Below, piece by piece: positions 1 to 7,550 of a stretch of DNA of 64,000 nt. A program made the position numbers and the translations under genes. Below the pieces are notes generated by a model. That model made no database searches. It worked only from the letters and a program-made list of their open reading frames with translations, and was not told the origin of the DNA. Location: NCBI GenBank assembly GCA_030684835.1, contig JAUXWZ010000157.1, positions 62,001 through 126,000 on the forward strand, given 5' to 3'. This stretch comes from Beijerinckiaceae bacterium (GTDB taxonomy: Bacteria > Pseudomonadota > Alphaproteobacteria > Rhizobiales > Beijerinckiaceae). Within the stretch, counting starts at the first letter, position 1. The number at the start of each line of letters is the position of its first letter.

Positions 1-180
1 GCTGATGGGAACGGCGTTTTCACGTACGCGATGCCGCGCGCCGGCTGGTGGGGTTTTGCCGCGCTGATCGAGGCGGACGAGAAGATGAAATCTCCCAAGG
101 GCGAGGACGTTCCGGTGGAGTTGGGAGCCCTGATTTGGGTGAAAGCGACCGCGATGCCCTCGGCGCCGACCCGTCGATAA
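1..180 (+). CDS. DUF4198-family protein, C-terminal end (NikK-like)
   Basis: The first 59 codons in frame 1 run to a TAA at 178-180 with no start in the window, so this is the 3' end of a longer gene. The tail contains YAMPRAGWWGFAAL followed by a short acidic/basic loop and an ELGALIWVKA strand, which I associate with the C-terminus of DUF4198 proteins. That family supplies periplasmic NikK-like components of nickel/cobalt ECF importers. The gene ends 29 bases before cbiM and is probably first or second in that operon. Family assignment rests on a short piece plus context. Confidence 0.65.
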   Translation, partial: ADGNGVFTYAMPRAGWWGFAALIEADEKMKSPKGEDVPVELGALIWVKATAMPSAPTRR

Positions 181-209
181 GCAGAGCTTTAGAGAGGCTG
201 TAACAAAGA

Positions 210-824
210 GTGGCGCATATCCCTGATGGAGTTCTCTCGTGGCCGGTGCTGGCTGCTGGCGGCGTCGTTGCGGCGGCGGCGGTTGCGATTGGCGTTCGCG
301 CGCTGGACGAGCAGCGGATCCCACGGGTCGCCATCGTCGCCGCCGCGTTCTTTGCCCTCTCGCTCTTCTCCATTCCGCTCGGCCCCAGTTCCGTTCACCT
401 ACTGCTGAGCGGGTTGATGGGGCTCATTCTGGGCGTCGCCATTTTCCCCGCCGTGCTCGCTGCGCTCTTGCTGCAAGCAGTGATGTTTGGCTTTGGGGGT
501 CTCACGAGCATCGGCGTCAATACGATCAACATCGCGCTGCCCGGCGCGATTGCCGGTATGATCTTCGCCCCGCTTGTGGCGCAGGCCGACGTCTCCCGCG
601 CGGCGTTCTATGGCGGCGTGTGCGCGGCCTGCGCGGTTCTCGGCACGGGCCTGCTGGTCTCACTCTCGCTTTATGCTTCCTCGCCGGATTTTGCAGTTTC
701 AAGCCGGATCGTCATCTTCTCCTACGCACCGTTGCTGGTCGTGGAGGCGCTCGTGACCGGCTTCTGCGTCTCGTTCGTCAAGCGCGTAAAGCCTGAACTA
801 CTCGCGCGCACAAGGAGCGCATGA
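210..824 (+). CDS. cbiM: CbiM/NikM, substrate-binding membrane component of Ni/Co ECF transporter
   Basis: This 204-residue integral membrane protein is the metal-selecting S component of an energy-coupling-factor importer for Ni2+ or Co2+. It begins with the family signature HIPDG and carries the conserved SSVHLLLSGLMG segment near residue 60, with several hydrophobic helices after it. The start is a GTG at 210, giving Met-Ala-His. If Met1 is removed, His becomes residue 2, as the N-terminal metal site of NikM requires (inference). The next gene starts one base after its stop. The neighbours NikL, CbiQ and CbiO complete the transporter. Nickel or cobalt cannot be decided from sequence. Confidence 0.93.
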   Translation: MAHIPDGVLSWPVLAAGGVVAAAAVAIGVRALDEQRIPRVAIVAAAFFALSLFSIPLGPSSVHLLLSGLMGLILGVAIFPAVLAALLLQAVMFGFGGLTSIGVNTINIALPGAIAGMIFAPLVAQADVSRAAFYGGVCAACAVLGTGLLVSLSLYASSPDFAVSSRIVIFSYAPLLVVEALVTGFCVSFVKRVKPELLARTRSA

Positions 825-825
825 C

Positions 826-1404
826 ATGCGCGTCATCTTCTCGCTTGTCGCAGGTTTGCTGCTGACCCTCATCGCTTTCTCGCCTGCTGAAGCGCATCGG
901 CTCCGGGTGTTTGCGACCGTCGAAAAGGGCGAAATTTCCGGCTACGCGTATTTTGTGGGCGGCGCCCGCGCCAAGGGCGCAAGCGTCGTATTTCGCGATC
1001 GCGCAGACCGCGAATTGCACCGCATGAGCGCGGGCGGCGACGGCGCCTTCAGGTGGAGACCAGAGCCGCCGCAAACCATCAAGATCGTGGTCGACGCGGG
1101 CGAAGGCCATGTTGGAAGGCTCGTCATTGACCGTTCGCGCTTCCTGGGCAAGCGCGCTGAGACAGAGCAGGACAACGAGGCCTCGTCCTTTGCCGACGCG
1201 TCGATCTCCCCCCTTCATCGCGAGATGATTGAAACGACGGTTGACGAAGCCGTCGCGAGGCATACGCGGCCGTTGATGGAAAAATTCGAGGCGATGGAGA
1301 CGCGCACGCGCTTCAACGACATCATGGGCGGCGTGGGCATGATCATCGGAATGGCGGGCGCAGCCATGTGGGCGCTCTCGCGCCGCAAGGGAGGCGCTGC
1401 GTGA
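826..1404 (+). CDS. NikL/CbiL-like auxiliary protein of Ni/Co transporter
   Basis: The 192-residue protein has an N-terminal signal peptide ending at AEAH, a periplasmic carboxypeptidase-regulatory-like beta domain (about residues 25-105), a charged helical stretch and one C-terminal membrane anchor (GMIIGMAGAAMWAL) followed by RRK. This is the usual layout of NikL, which substitutes for CbiN in NikMKLQO systems. Its position between cbiM and cbiQ supports the assignment. The stop overlaps the GTG start of cbiQ (GTGA), so translation is probably coupled. Confidence 0.85.
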   Translation: MRVIFSLVAGLLLTLIAFSPAEAHRLRVFATVEKGEISGYAYFVGGARAKGASVVFRDRADRELHRMSAGGDGAFRWRPEPPQTIKIVVDAGEGHVGRLVIDRSRFLGKRAETEQDNEASSFADASISPLHREMIETTVDEAVARHTRPLMEKFEAMETRTRFNDIMGGVGMIIGMAGAAMWALSRRKGGAA

Positions 1405-2162
1405 GCCTGTCGTCGAGCCTTCACGTTGAGCGCGAGACAGGCCTCATCGAGGCGCTCGACCCCCGTTCGCGCCTCATCGGCGCTGCGGTTCTCGTCGCCG
1501 CGATTGTCTCGCTGCACACGTTTACCGCCCGCTTCGCCGCGCTCGGCCTCGCGATTGCGCTCGTCGTAGCCGCGCGGATCGAACCGCGCCTGATCGTTCG
1601 CAGACTGGCCCATCTCGAGGGCTTCATGATTCTGCTGCTGATCATGTTGCCGCTGACTGTTCCCGGCCAACCGCTCGCCAGCTTTGGCCCGCTGACCATC
1701 ACTGATCGTGGCGTCGAACGCGCGTTTGGCGTCGTGCTCACCGTCAACGCCGCTGCGCTCTGCGTGTTCGCGCTCATTGGTACGCTGGAACCGATCCGTC
1801 TTGGCCGCGCGATGGCGGCGCTGGGCGTGTCGGAGCGCTTCGTGCGCCTGTTCATGTTCGTCGTGCGCTATCATGGTATTTTTGGCGTCGAGATCCGTCG
1901 CCAATTCGAGTCCATGCGCGCACGCGGCTTCCGCGCCGGCGTCAGGCGTCACGCCTTTCGCAGTTATGGCAACCTCGCGGGCATGATTCTCGTGCGCTCC
2001 ATCGAGCGCGCCGAACGGGTTGACGAAGCCATGCGATGCCGCGGTTTCTCGGGCCGTTTTCCCATGCGGCGCATACGTTCTATGACGTTTGCCGATGCAC
2101 TGTTCGCGGCCTTTGCGGCGCTCATGGTCATCACGCTCGTGGGGCTGGACCGTTTCGCATGA
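1401..2162 (+). CDS. cbiQ: CbiQ, transmembrane (T) component of ECF transporter
   Basis: A 253-residue hydrophobic protein with at least five membrane segments. The conserved cytoplasmic coupling region contains the two short Ala-Arg-Gly-type motifs of ECF T proteins: SMRARGFRAG near residues 172-181 and AMRCRGFSGR near 210-219. These helices transmit ATP hydrolysis by CbiO to CbiM. I chose the GTG at 1401, which overlaps the stop of the preceding gene. An upstream in-frame start at 1368 would lie deep inside nikL. The stop overlaps the ATG of cbiO (ATGA). Confidence 0.93.
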   Translation: MSLSSSLHVERETGLIEALDPRSRLIGAAVLVAAIVSLHTFTARFAALGLAIALVVAARIEPRLIVRRLAHLEGFMILLLIMLPLTVPGQPLASFGPLTITDRGVERAFGVVLTVNAAALCVFALIGTLEPIRLGRAMAALGVSERFVRLFMFVVRYHGIFGVEIRRQFESMRARGFRAGVRRHAFRSYGNLAGMILVRSIERAERVDEAMRCRGFSGRFPMRRIRSMTFADALFAAFAALMVITLVGLDRFA

Positions 2163-2857
2163 ACGAACTCATCACCTTCGAAGATGTGACGATAGAACGT
2201 GACGGCGCGTGCGTGCTGCGCGATGTTTCCTTTTCGCTGGCTGCTGGCGAACGCCTCGCTATCGTTGGCGCCAACGGCGCTGGCAAGACGACGCTTCTGC
2301 GCGCGATGGTCGGCCTCCAGCCCATCACGAAAGGCCGGATTTTCGCCTTCGGCAGCCAACGCAAAGTCGAGTCCGATTTTACTGACGTGCGCCTGAAGGC
2401 CGCTTACATGTTTCAGGATGCTGACGACCAGCTCTTCTGCCCCACCGTGGTCGAAGACGTCGCATTCGGCCCCCTCAACATGGGTCTGACAGACGAAGCC
2501 GCGCTCGCCCGTGCGCGCCAGACGCTGACCTCCCTTGGGCTCGGCCATCTGGCGGACCGGCTCGTGCGCCGCCTCTCGGGCGGCGAAAAGCGCATGGTGT
2601 GCCTTGCTGGAGTGCTAGCCATGAACCCGGACGTGCTCCTTCTCGATGAGCCGACCAACAGTCTCGACGCCGCCCATCTGGAGAAGCTGACAGAAACACT
2701 GCAGCGAATCGACAAGGCGATGGTGATCGTCTCGCACGACCGGCCGCTGCTCGATTGCCTAGCCACCCGCGCCCTGGCGATGCGCGACGGTCAGCTGTTT
2801 CCTGCGGTGCTGCACCGCCATCCCCATGTCCACGAGCACGGACATGTTCACCTTTAG
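2159..2857 (+). CDS. cbiO: CbiO, ATPase of Ni/Co ECF transporter
   Basis: The 232-residue ABC ATPase powers metal uptake with CbiM and CbiQ at the inner face of the cytoplasmic membrane. Visible motifs are Walker A GANGAGKTT (residues 37-45), the ECF-type Q loop FQDADDQLF, the signature LSGGEKR, Walker B VLLLDEPT and the switch His in IVSHDR. The start is the ATG overlapping the cbiQ stop. The C-terminus is histidine-rich (HRHPHVHEHGHVHL), plausibly a metal-binding tail that could sense or buffer Ni/Co (inference). It closes the operon. Confidence 0.94.
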   Translation: MNELITFEDVTIERDGACVLRDVSFSLAAGERLAIVGANGAGKTTLLRAMVGLQPITKGRIFAFGSQRKVESDFTDVRLKAAYMFQDADDQLFCPTVVEDVAFGPLNMGLTDEAALARARQTLTSLGLGHLADRLVRRLSGGEKRMVCLAGVLAMNPDVLLLDEPTNSLDAAHLEKLTETLQRIDKAMVIVSHDRPLLDCLATRALAMRDGQLFPAVLHRHPHVHEHGHVHL

Positions 2858-2931
2858 CGCAAAGCTATCGGCAACTGGCCATCAAGCCTGCTAAACTCCC
2901 GAAAATAGCCGCTTCAGGACAGACTGCCGCC

Positions 2932-3246
2932 ATGTGGATCGCCTTTCTAAGCGCCCTGCTCGACCCAATCGTCGTAGGCGCAGCCCTTCTTGCAGTGATG
3001 CTCGCACGAAACGCCTGGCAATTGCGCGTGAGCGTCGCCAGCATCGCAGCGATCATGAGCCTGTCCGAACTTATTGGCGGATTGCACGAACCCTTGAGCG
3101 AAGTGCTCAGGAGTGCGGTCGGGGCAGCGGCAGGGGGACTGCTGATTGCGGAAGCCGCCCGCTTTATTGTTGCGCCCATCGTCTCAGGGTTTTTTGCCCT
3201 GACGATCTTCACGATCTGCAGCCTAAAAGGTCGGAACAGACAATGA
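2932..3246 (+). CDS. Small hypothetical membrane protein
   Basis: A 104-residue protein with three or four hydrophobic stretches: one at the N-terminus (FLSALLDPIVVGAALLAVML), one around residues 30-45, and two in the second half rich in Ala/Gly and Phe/Ile. I do not recognise a family. It starts 74 bases after cbiO on the same strand and may be co-transcribed, or may have its own promoter. The ATG at 2932 begins the hydrophobic sequence directly. The in-frame extension upstream of it would overlap cbiO and reads as non-coding. Confidence 0.6.
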   Translation: MWIAFLSALLDPIVVGAALLAVMLARNAWQLRVSVASIAAIMSLSELIGGLHEPLSEVLRSAVGAAAGGLLIAEAARFIVAPIVSGFFALTIFTICSLKGRNRQ

Positions 3247-3328
3247 GGAGCGCGGCAAGGTTCCGCAACGGTGCGCCCTTGCGCGTGTATGCAGCCTCGG
3301 GCAAAAGGGTGCAGCTGACACACAGCTT

Positions 3329-3413
3329 GCGGACGTGGCGAAACTGGTAGACGCAAGGGACTTAAAATCCCTCGGGCATGCCCGTGCGGGTTCGACCCCC
3401 GCCGTCCGCACCA
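3329..3413 (+). tRNA. tRNA-Leu (anticodon UAA), island integration target
   Basis: The sequence folds as a class II tRNA. The acceptor stem GCGGACG pairs with CGTCCGC, the D arm contains GGTAGACGC, the anticodon loop CTTAAAA sits between AGGGA and TCCCT (anticodon TAA), a variable arm CGGGCATGCCCG follows, and the T arm GCGGGTTCGACCCCCGC leads to an encoded CCA. The gene is intact although its 3' 55 bases serve as the left junction of the genomic island, so integration regenerated a functional tRNA. Confidence 0.96.
3359..3413 (+). repeat. attL: 55-bp tRNA-Leu 3' direct repeat
   Basis: The anticodon arm to CCA portion of tRNA-Leu is identical base for base to 53310-53364. Direct repeats of a tRNA 3' end flanking a block of foreign genes are the product of tyrosine-integrase insertion. 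Identity over the full 55 bases suggests that the outermost event is the most recent, or that selection and gene conversion have kept the copies alike. Confidence 0.92.
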
Positions 3414-3476
3414 TGCTGATAATCAAAGCATTTTTCTCGTTGTTGGCCCCTGCCCCCAGAATGCTAAATCCTCGCA

Positions 3477-3496
3477 GGGTATCCGCTGGGGTATCC
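3477..3496 (+). promoter_or_regulatory. Paired GGGTATCC motif, copy 1 (possible integrase arm site)
   Basis: Two direct 8-bp copies of GGGTATCC start 12 bases apart (3477 and 3489). The first lies 63 bases after the CCA end of tRNA-Leu. The same spacing from a tRNA-Leu 3' end is seen at 4006 and 35811, which suggests a protein-binding site of the integration machinery. Function is inferred from position only. Confidence 0.55.
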
Positions 3497-3565
3497 ACAA
3501 CGCACGGGCAATTTCGGTCGACCAACGCGCGCCTTAAAAGCAGCCTCCGCGCGTTGCCGGCCAAA

Positions 3566-3613
3566 GGTATCATAATCCTTGTGTCGGGGGTTCGAGTCCC
3601 TCCTCCGCTACCA
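3566..3613 (+). repeat. 3' fragment of tRNA-Met(CAU) (relic attachment site)
   Basis: These 48 bases run from the anticodon arm (CATAATCC) through a T arm (GGGGGTTCGAGTCCC) to CTCCGCTACCA, matching the 3' half of an alphaproteobacterial elongator tRNA-Met as I know it. No 5' half is present, so it cannot be a functional tRNA. Such fragments are left by elements that integrate into tRNA-Met, indicating that a second type of element once contributed DNA here. Confidence 0.6.
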
Positions 3614-3892
3614 ATAATCATGAATTATATCAATATCTTAAGCCGTCGCTGGCCTGAGTGCCGCGGCGGGAGCATTTTTACTTCCATTGTATTTGCAGCG
3701 ATTTTTGCCCGTTGGTGCGCGTTGGCGGGAGCTAGAGGTAACATGGATGCAACACAGGAGCCCCCCAACGTTCTTGTTTCGTCATGCCCGTTACTCCCAT
3801 CGCTTTTCTGGCTTGTGGGTAACGCTTGGGTATAATGTGATGAATTCTCATGCCGTCCGTGCACAGCCTTGCGAGCTTGTTCCCCATGCGCG

Positions 3893-3942
3893 GACTTAAA
3901 ATTTCTCGGGACGTGCGGGTTCGATCCCCGTCGTCTGCACCA
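3893..3942 (+). repeat. Degenerate tRNA-Leu 3' copy (internal att site 1)
   Basis: From GACTTAAAAT to the CCA this follows the tRNA-Leu 3' half, with scattered substitutions and a shortened variable arm. The T arm CGGGTTCGATCCCCG is preserved but the acceptor strand reads CGTCTGC. It has the same orientation as attL and marks the junction between the 0.5 kb relic and the catabolic unit. Confidence 0.85.
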
Positions 3943-4005
3943 ATTTGATTTTACCAGCGTTTCTCCCGGGACATAGCTCCAAAGGGTTTGCTCTATTTCT
4001 TACGA

Positions 4006-4025
4006 GGGTATCCCTCCGGGTATCT
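4006..4025 (+). promoter_or_regulatory. Paired GGGTATCC motif, copy 2 (possible integrase arm site)
   Basis: GGGTATCC at 4006 and GGGTATCT at 4018 are direct copies 12 bases apart. The pair begins 63 bases after the CCA of the tRNA-Leu fragment at 3893-3942, the same spacing as copy 1. One base of the second box has changed. Confidence 0.55.
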
Positions 4026-4223
4026 TGGGCTGCAGGAGGTTCGACGGGAAAACACAGAAGACCGTCAGGCCGTCGCCCGGTGATGCAAATGGTGCAGGCG
4101 CAGTCAACGAACGCGCCGGGACGACCGACAGCGAAGCGTCGCGCGACCTACTGGCAACCTCATCGAAGTTAGGGAGGCTCTTAAGCGGTCGCAGCATCCG
4201 GACTTACGCCGGAGATTAAAGGG

Positions 4224-5255
4224 CTATTCCGCAGCTTGCGCGCGCACGCTCCACGAACCGACCTCGCTGGGCAGGTTCAGGATTCGCACGGCGTTATCGA
4301 AGAATAACTTCTGCGAGTCCTCTGCCGAAACGTTCAGCTCCGCGATGTACGCGAGACATTCCGACGGAAGCCAGCAGGGATAGTCCGTGCCGTACATCAC
4401 GTTGTCGATGCCGTAATAATTGATGGCGAAACGCATGCCGGCGCTGTGGGGCGTGACCGTGTCGGTATACATGCGCTTCAGGTAATGGCTGGCGGGCTTT
4501 GGCAGGTTCGCGCCCTTGGTGTTCTTGTCCATTCGACCGGACTGGTACGGCAGTGCCCCGCCGGTGTGCGACATTACGAGCTTGAGGTCCGGGTGGCGCT
4601 CCAGCGTGCCGGACAACACAAGCCGCATGGCCGCAGAACTTACTTCCACCACGCGGCCCAGCGACGAATGCAGCGCGCCTCCGTAGCCGTTCAGCATATT
4701 GTTGAACACAGCGTCAGTCGGATGGAGGTAGACGGGGAGGTTGAGCTCAGCGCAGCGCGCATAGAAGCTCTGGAGCCGCTCGGCGTCGATGCGAGAATCC
4801 ACGCCGACGGATCCCGGCAGATTGACGCCGACAAGCCCGAGACGATTGACTGCGTCCTCCAGCACGTCCATCGCAACTTTCTCGTCCTGCAGCGGAATAG
4901 CCGCAGTGCCGTAAAACCGCGTCGGATAACGCGCCTGCTGCGCCGACATTTCCTCGTTCCAGAGGATCGCGAGGTCTCGTCCCTCTTCCACAGGTAGCGT
5001 CGAGAAAAACACCGAGAAGGGTCCAATCGAACCCACCACGCTGACGTCGTGACCGAGCGCATCCATATGCGCGAACTGAGCCTCGATATCGTACCATTCT
5101 GCGCCGCCGTTCAGGACGCAATCGATGTCCGGCAGAAGCCGCGAGGTGTAGCCGCCCTTATCGTTCGGCTGCGAGTAAGGGAACTCGGTTCGCTTGCACA
5201 TCGCGTTCAGCACCGAGCGGGGCCACCAGTGGAAATGGGAATCTATGATGCGCAT
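4224..5255 (-). CDS. ACMSD-like amidohydrolase (amidohydrolase_2), set 1
   Basis: The 343-residue protein has the amidohydrolase TIM-barrel signature: HFH at residues 7-9, a mid-protein LHPTD, SHTGGALPYQSGRMD near residue 230 and YGTDYPCW near 290. These supply the His/Asp metal ligands of the ACMSD/gamma-resorcylate decarboxylase subfamily, most members of which decarboxylate aromatic or muconate-type acids or hydrolyse related lactones. It is the last gene of set 1, 137 bases downstream of the Bug receptor. A paralogue with the same motifs closes set 2 (19566-20618). Substrate is not predictable. Confidence 0.85.
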   Translation of the reverse strand: MRIIDSHFHWWPRSVLNAMCKRTEFPYSQPNDKGGYTSRLLPDIDCVLNGGAEWYDIEAQFAHMDALGHDVSVVGSIGPFSVFFSTLPVEEGRDLAILWNEEMSAQQARYPTRFYGTAAIPLQDEKVAMDVLEDAVNRLGLVGVNLPGSVGVDSRIDAERLQSFYARCAELNLPVYLHPTDAVFNNMLNGYGGALHSSLGRVVEVSSAAMRLVLSGTLERHPDLKLVMSHTGGALPYQSGRMDKNTKGANLPKPASHYLKRMYTDTVTPHSAGMRFAINYYGIDNVMYGTDYPCWLPSECLAYIAELNVSAEDSQKLFFDNAVRILNLPSEVGSWSVRAQAAE

Positions 5256-5392
5256 CGCCAGACCTCGCTCCCTGCCAAGTCGCTCCTCTCGGAGCAGCCC
5301 TTGTCGTTGATCTTAGTATAAACCTCTTTTCGACCCGCTCGCTATCATCTTTGCATCGCGCTCCCACGGAGCCGCTTTGGTCACGCGCCGCC

Positions 5393-6421
5393 TCATTGCG
5401 GTTTTACCATTGCCTTTACGCTGTCGATCAGGCCCTTTGGCGCCTCATAAATATCATCAAGCAGGCCGTGGATCTCCTTACCCGCCATAGGCTCCACCTC
5501 GATGCGCAGCTTGGCCGCATCCGCCTTGAACCCTGCGTCCGCAACCATAGAATCAAAGGCTTGGCGCAGGGCGGCCAGGCGTGCCGGTGGAACCGCCGGT
5601 GGAGACAGGAAGGGACGTCCGGCCGCCGTCGGCGCGAGAATGACCTTGAGCATTGCCTTTTCATCATTACTGCGAGCCAGCGCGGTGATTGCCGGCACAC
5701 CGGGCAAGCGCGGGTTGGCTTCCAGCCCCAGAGCCACAATTGCGTTGACCTTGCCCTCGGGAATCCAGTCCGGGTGTTGCGAATTCAGGCTTGAGAACGT
5801 CTGGCACAACGCCTGCGATTCCCCGCGCTCGAAGGCGAGGACAATGGAGCTTCCATCAGGATACCCTGAGACGACGCGAAACTTCGCTCCGAACAGGTTG
5901 CGCAACATCGTCGGGTACATGAACGTTGTCGTCCCCGGCGCTGTTGTTCCGATAACGACCTCCTTGGCCAACAGATCGGTCCAAGTAGCGACGTCAGAGG
6001 CCTTCGACGTGATGCAAACGCCATCCTCGCGACTTACGCTTCCGAGCCAGTTGAATTTTCGCGGCTCGAACTTGATGGAGCCCCCGGCGAGCAGCGGCGC
6101 GGTCAGAAGCGCGTTGCTGAACGTGCCGATGACGCTGCCGTCGCGCGCCGAAACATTGAAGAGAAGATTTGCAGCGATGATGCCGCCGGCGCCCATCGTG
6201 TTGGTGACGATGACCTTCGGTGCGCCCGGCACGAAGCGCCCAAAGTGCCTTGAAACAAGACGCGCGTTAAGATCGTAGCCGCCGCCCGGCCCGGTGCCAA
6301 CGACGATCTCCATATTTCGTCCGCGATAAAAGTCCTCGATCGCATCAGCGCGCAACGGCTCTGCGGCTGTGATCGCTGTCACGCCAAGGAGCGCGAAGAT
6401 AAGAGTGCGTAAGGCCTGCAT
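5393..6421 (-). CDS. Bug-family (TTT-type) periplasmic binding protein, set 1
   Basis: A 342-residue solute receptor with a signal peptide (hydrophobic stretch ending near PLRADA) and the Bug hallmarks VGTGPGGGYDLNAR near residue 40 and a MGAGG loop near 75. Family members bind carboxylates, aromatic acids, amides or vitamins in the periplasm. No TctA or TctB membrane partner occurs in the window. It lies 29 bases below the bicupin gene, with a strong ribosome-binding site (GAGGGAGGG), and is probably in the same operon. The ligand presumably is the set 1 substrate (inference). Confidence 0.88.
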   Translation of the reverse strand: MQALRTLIFALLGVTAITAAEPLRADAIEDFYRGRNMEIVVGTGPGGGYDLNARLVSRHFGRFVPGAPKVIVTNTMGAGGIIAANLLFNVSARDGSVIGTFSNALLTAPLLAGGSIKFEPRKFNWLGSVSREDGVCITSKASDVATWTDLLAKEVVIGTTAPGTTTFMYPTMLRNLFGAKFRVVSGYPDGSSIVLAFERGESQALCQTFSSLNSQHPDWIPEGKVNAIVALGLEANPRLPGVPAITALARSNDEKAMLKVILAPTAAGRPFLSPPAVPPARLAALRQAFDSMVADAGFKADAAKLRIEVEPMAGKEIHGLLDDIYEAPKGLIDSVKAMVKPQ

Positions 6422-6450
6422 CGTCCAACCCTCCCTCGTTGCCGCCCTTC

Positions 6451-7542
6451 TTAGCGGGACATGAAAGCATCCATCTGCACTGCCACTCCGCGGCGCGTCA
6501 TTTCATCGACATAGATCTGGTGAACGCGGGGATCCTGATCCGCATACTCGATCTGGTTGCCACCACTCTTCACGTCTACATCGACGCCTCGATAGACTTT
6601 CCACATATTCTGCGTGAAGGGATAGCGCACGCTGCCATGGCCGATGGCAATGTATCGCGTCCGGTTTGCACTACTGTTGAAATGCTGATGGTACATCATG
6701 TCGGGCGGCGCGAAGACCCAGCCCTGCTTCCAGTTGATCCGCACGAAGTCGCCGTCGCCCTCATACCAGAATAGCGAATACCCTTCTCCCGAAAGGCAGA
6801 AGACATGCACGTCCGGGCCGTGCCTGTGGGCTTTCTTGTAGGTCCCAACCTTCATCTCGGAAATGTGAGCGTGCAATACGCTGTCGGCGAGAATGAGTTG
6901 GATGTGCGCTGAGTTGGCGCCCCGCGCAGCCCATTCGCGCAATTCAAGATTGTTCGCGTCGGGAACGAAATTCGTTTCCCACATGTGCTTGCCGGGACGC
7001 ACGGGTATGAAATCGCCCTCGCCCCGAAAATGGCTGACCGCACCTTCGCGTTCGGGAAACGTGAAGGGATTGTCGAAGACGAAACGCTCGCTGTGAAAAA
7101 GATTCATCACGGCCGGCAAGTTACTGCAGATTGCAACGCGCGCCGGCTCGCGCAGCGAGGCGTTGAAAAGCTGATGCCGCATGTTGATCGGCGGCGCAAA
7201 CACACTGTTCGGGCCCCATTCGAAAATGTGCTTGCCACCGCCATGGCTTTCGACCGATGTCGTTCCATGTCCTGAAATCACGATGACTGCGTCTTCACAG
7301 AAATGGCGCATCGGTTCGGTCTTCCCGCCCGGCGGAATCTCCAGAAGGAAGATGGTCATGAAATCGCCGCGCCCCTTCACGTGTGCGACGCAACCGGGAA
7401 CGCCGTAACGGGGCCAATGGCTGACCGGCAACGCATGAAGATCGAGGCCGAAATCTTCGTGGATTGGGACGCCCTCGCCCTTTGTCCATTCCAGATAAGG
7501 GTCGATCATGAACTTGCCGGGCGGCGGATCCTGGTTCAACAC
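6451..7542 (-). CDS. Bicupin, gentisate-dioxygenase-like fold, set 1
   Basis: The protein has two cupin domains. The N-terminal one (about residues 65-160) keeps a partial motif (PMRHFCEDAVIVISGHG), and the C-terminal one (about 235-320) has a full-looking HRHGPDVHVFCLSGEGYS and a later HQHFN. Metal is therefore most likely bound only in the second domain. The layout resembles gentisate 1,2-dioxygenase-like bicupins, but activity is unproven. I chose the GTG at 7542 (363 residues) because AGG lies six bases upstream and it starts just after the stop of the M24 gene. Other in-frame starts are at 7584 and 7509. Set 2 carries the two domains as separate genes. Confidence 0.8.
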   Translation of the reverse strand: MLNQDPPPGKFMIDPYLEWTKGEGVPIHEDFGLDLHALPVSHWPRYGVPGCVAHVKGRGDFMTIFLLEIPPGGKTEPMRHFCEDAVIVISGHGTTSVESHGGGKHIFEWGPNSVFAPPINMRHQLFNASLREPARVAICSNLPAVMNLFHSERFVFDNPFTFPEREGAVSHFRGEGDFIPVRPGKHMWETNFVPDANNLELREWAARGANSAHIQLILADSVLHAHISEMKVGTYKKAHRHGPDVHVFCLSGEGYSLFWYEGDGDFVRINWKQGWVFAPPDMMYHQHFNSSANRTRYIAIGHGSVRYPFTQNMWKVYRGVDVDVKSGGNQIEYADQDPRVHQIYVDEMTRRGVAVQMDAFMSR

Positions 7543-7550
7543 GTGCGACC

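Larger units (their letters stand above)
3414..4223. other. Gene-free junction region with element relics
   Basis: I see no convincing gene here. The stretch holds two copies of the paired GGGTATCC motif, a 3' fragment of a tRNA-Met, a degenerate 3' fragment of tRNA-Leu, and AT-richer DNA than its surroundings. It reads as the scar of one small or largely deleted integrative element (3414-3942) plus the left margin of the catabolic unit. A weak pair GGGTAACG/GGGTATAA at 3817-3835 may be a decayed further copy of the arm-like motif. Confidence 0.7.

Noticed and set aside
1-209. Cobalamin or nickel riboswitch before cbiM
   Set aside because: The bases before cbiM are the coding end of the DUF4198 gene plus 29 bases, too short for a riboswitch; any such element would lie outside the window.
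1215-1952. Minus-strand frame of 245 codons in the cbi operon
   Set aside because: It is antisense to nikL and cbiQ with charged low-information sequence.
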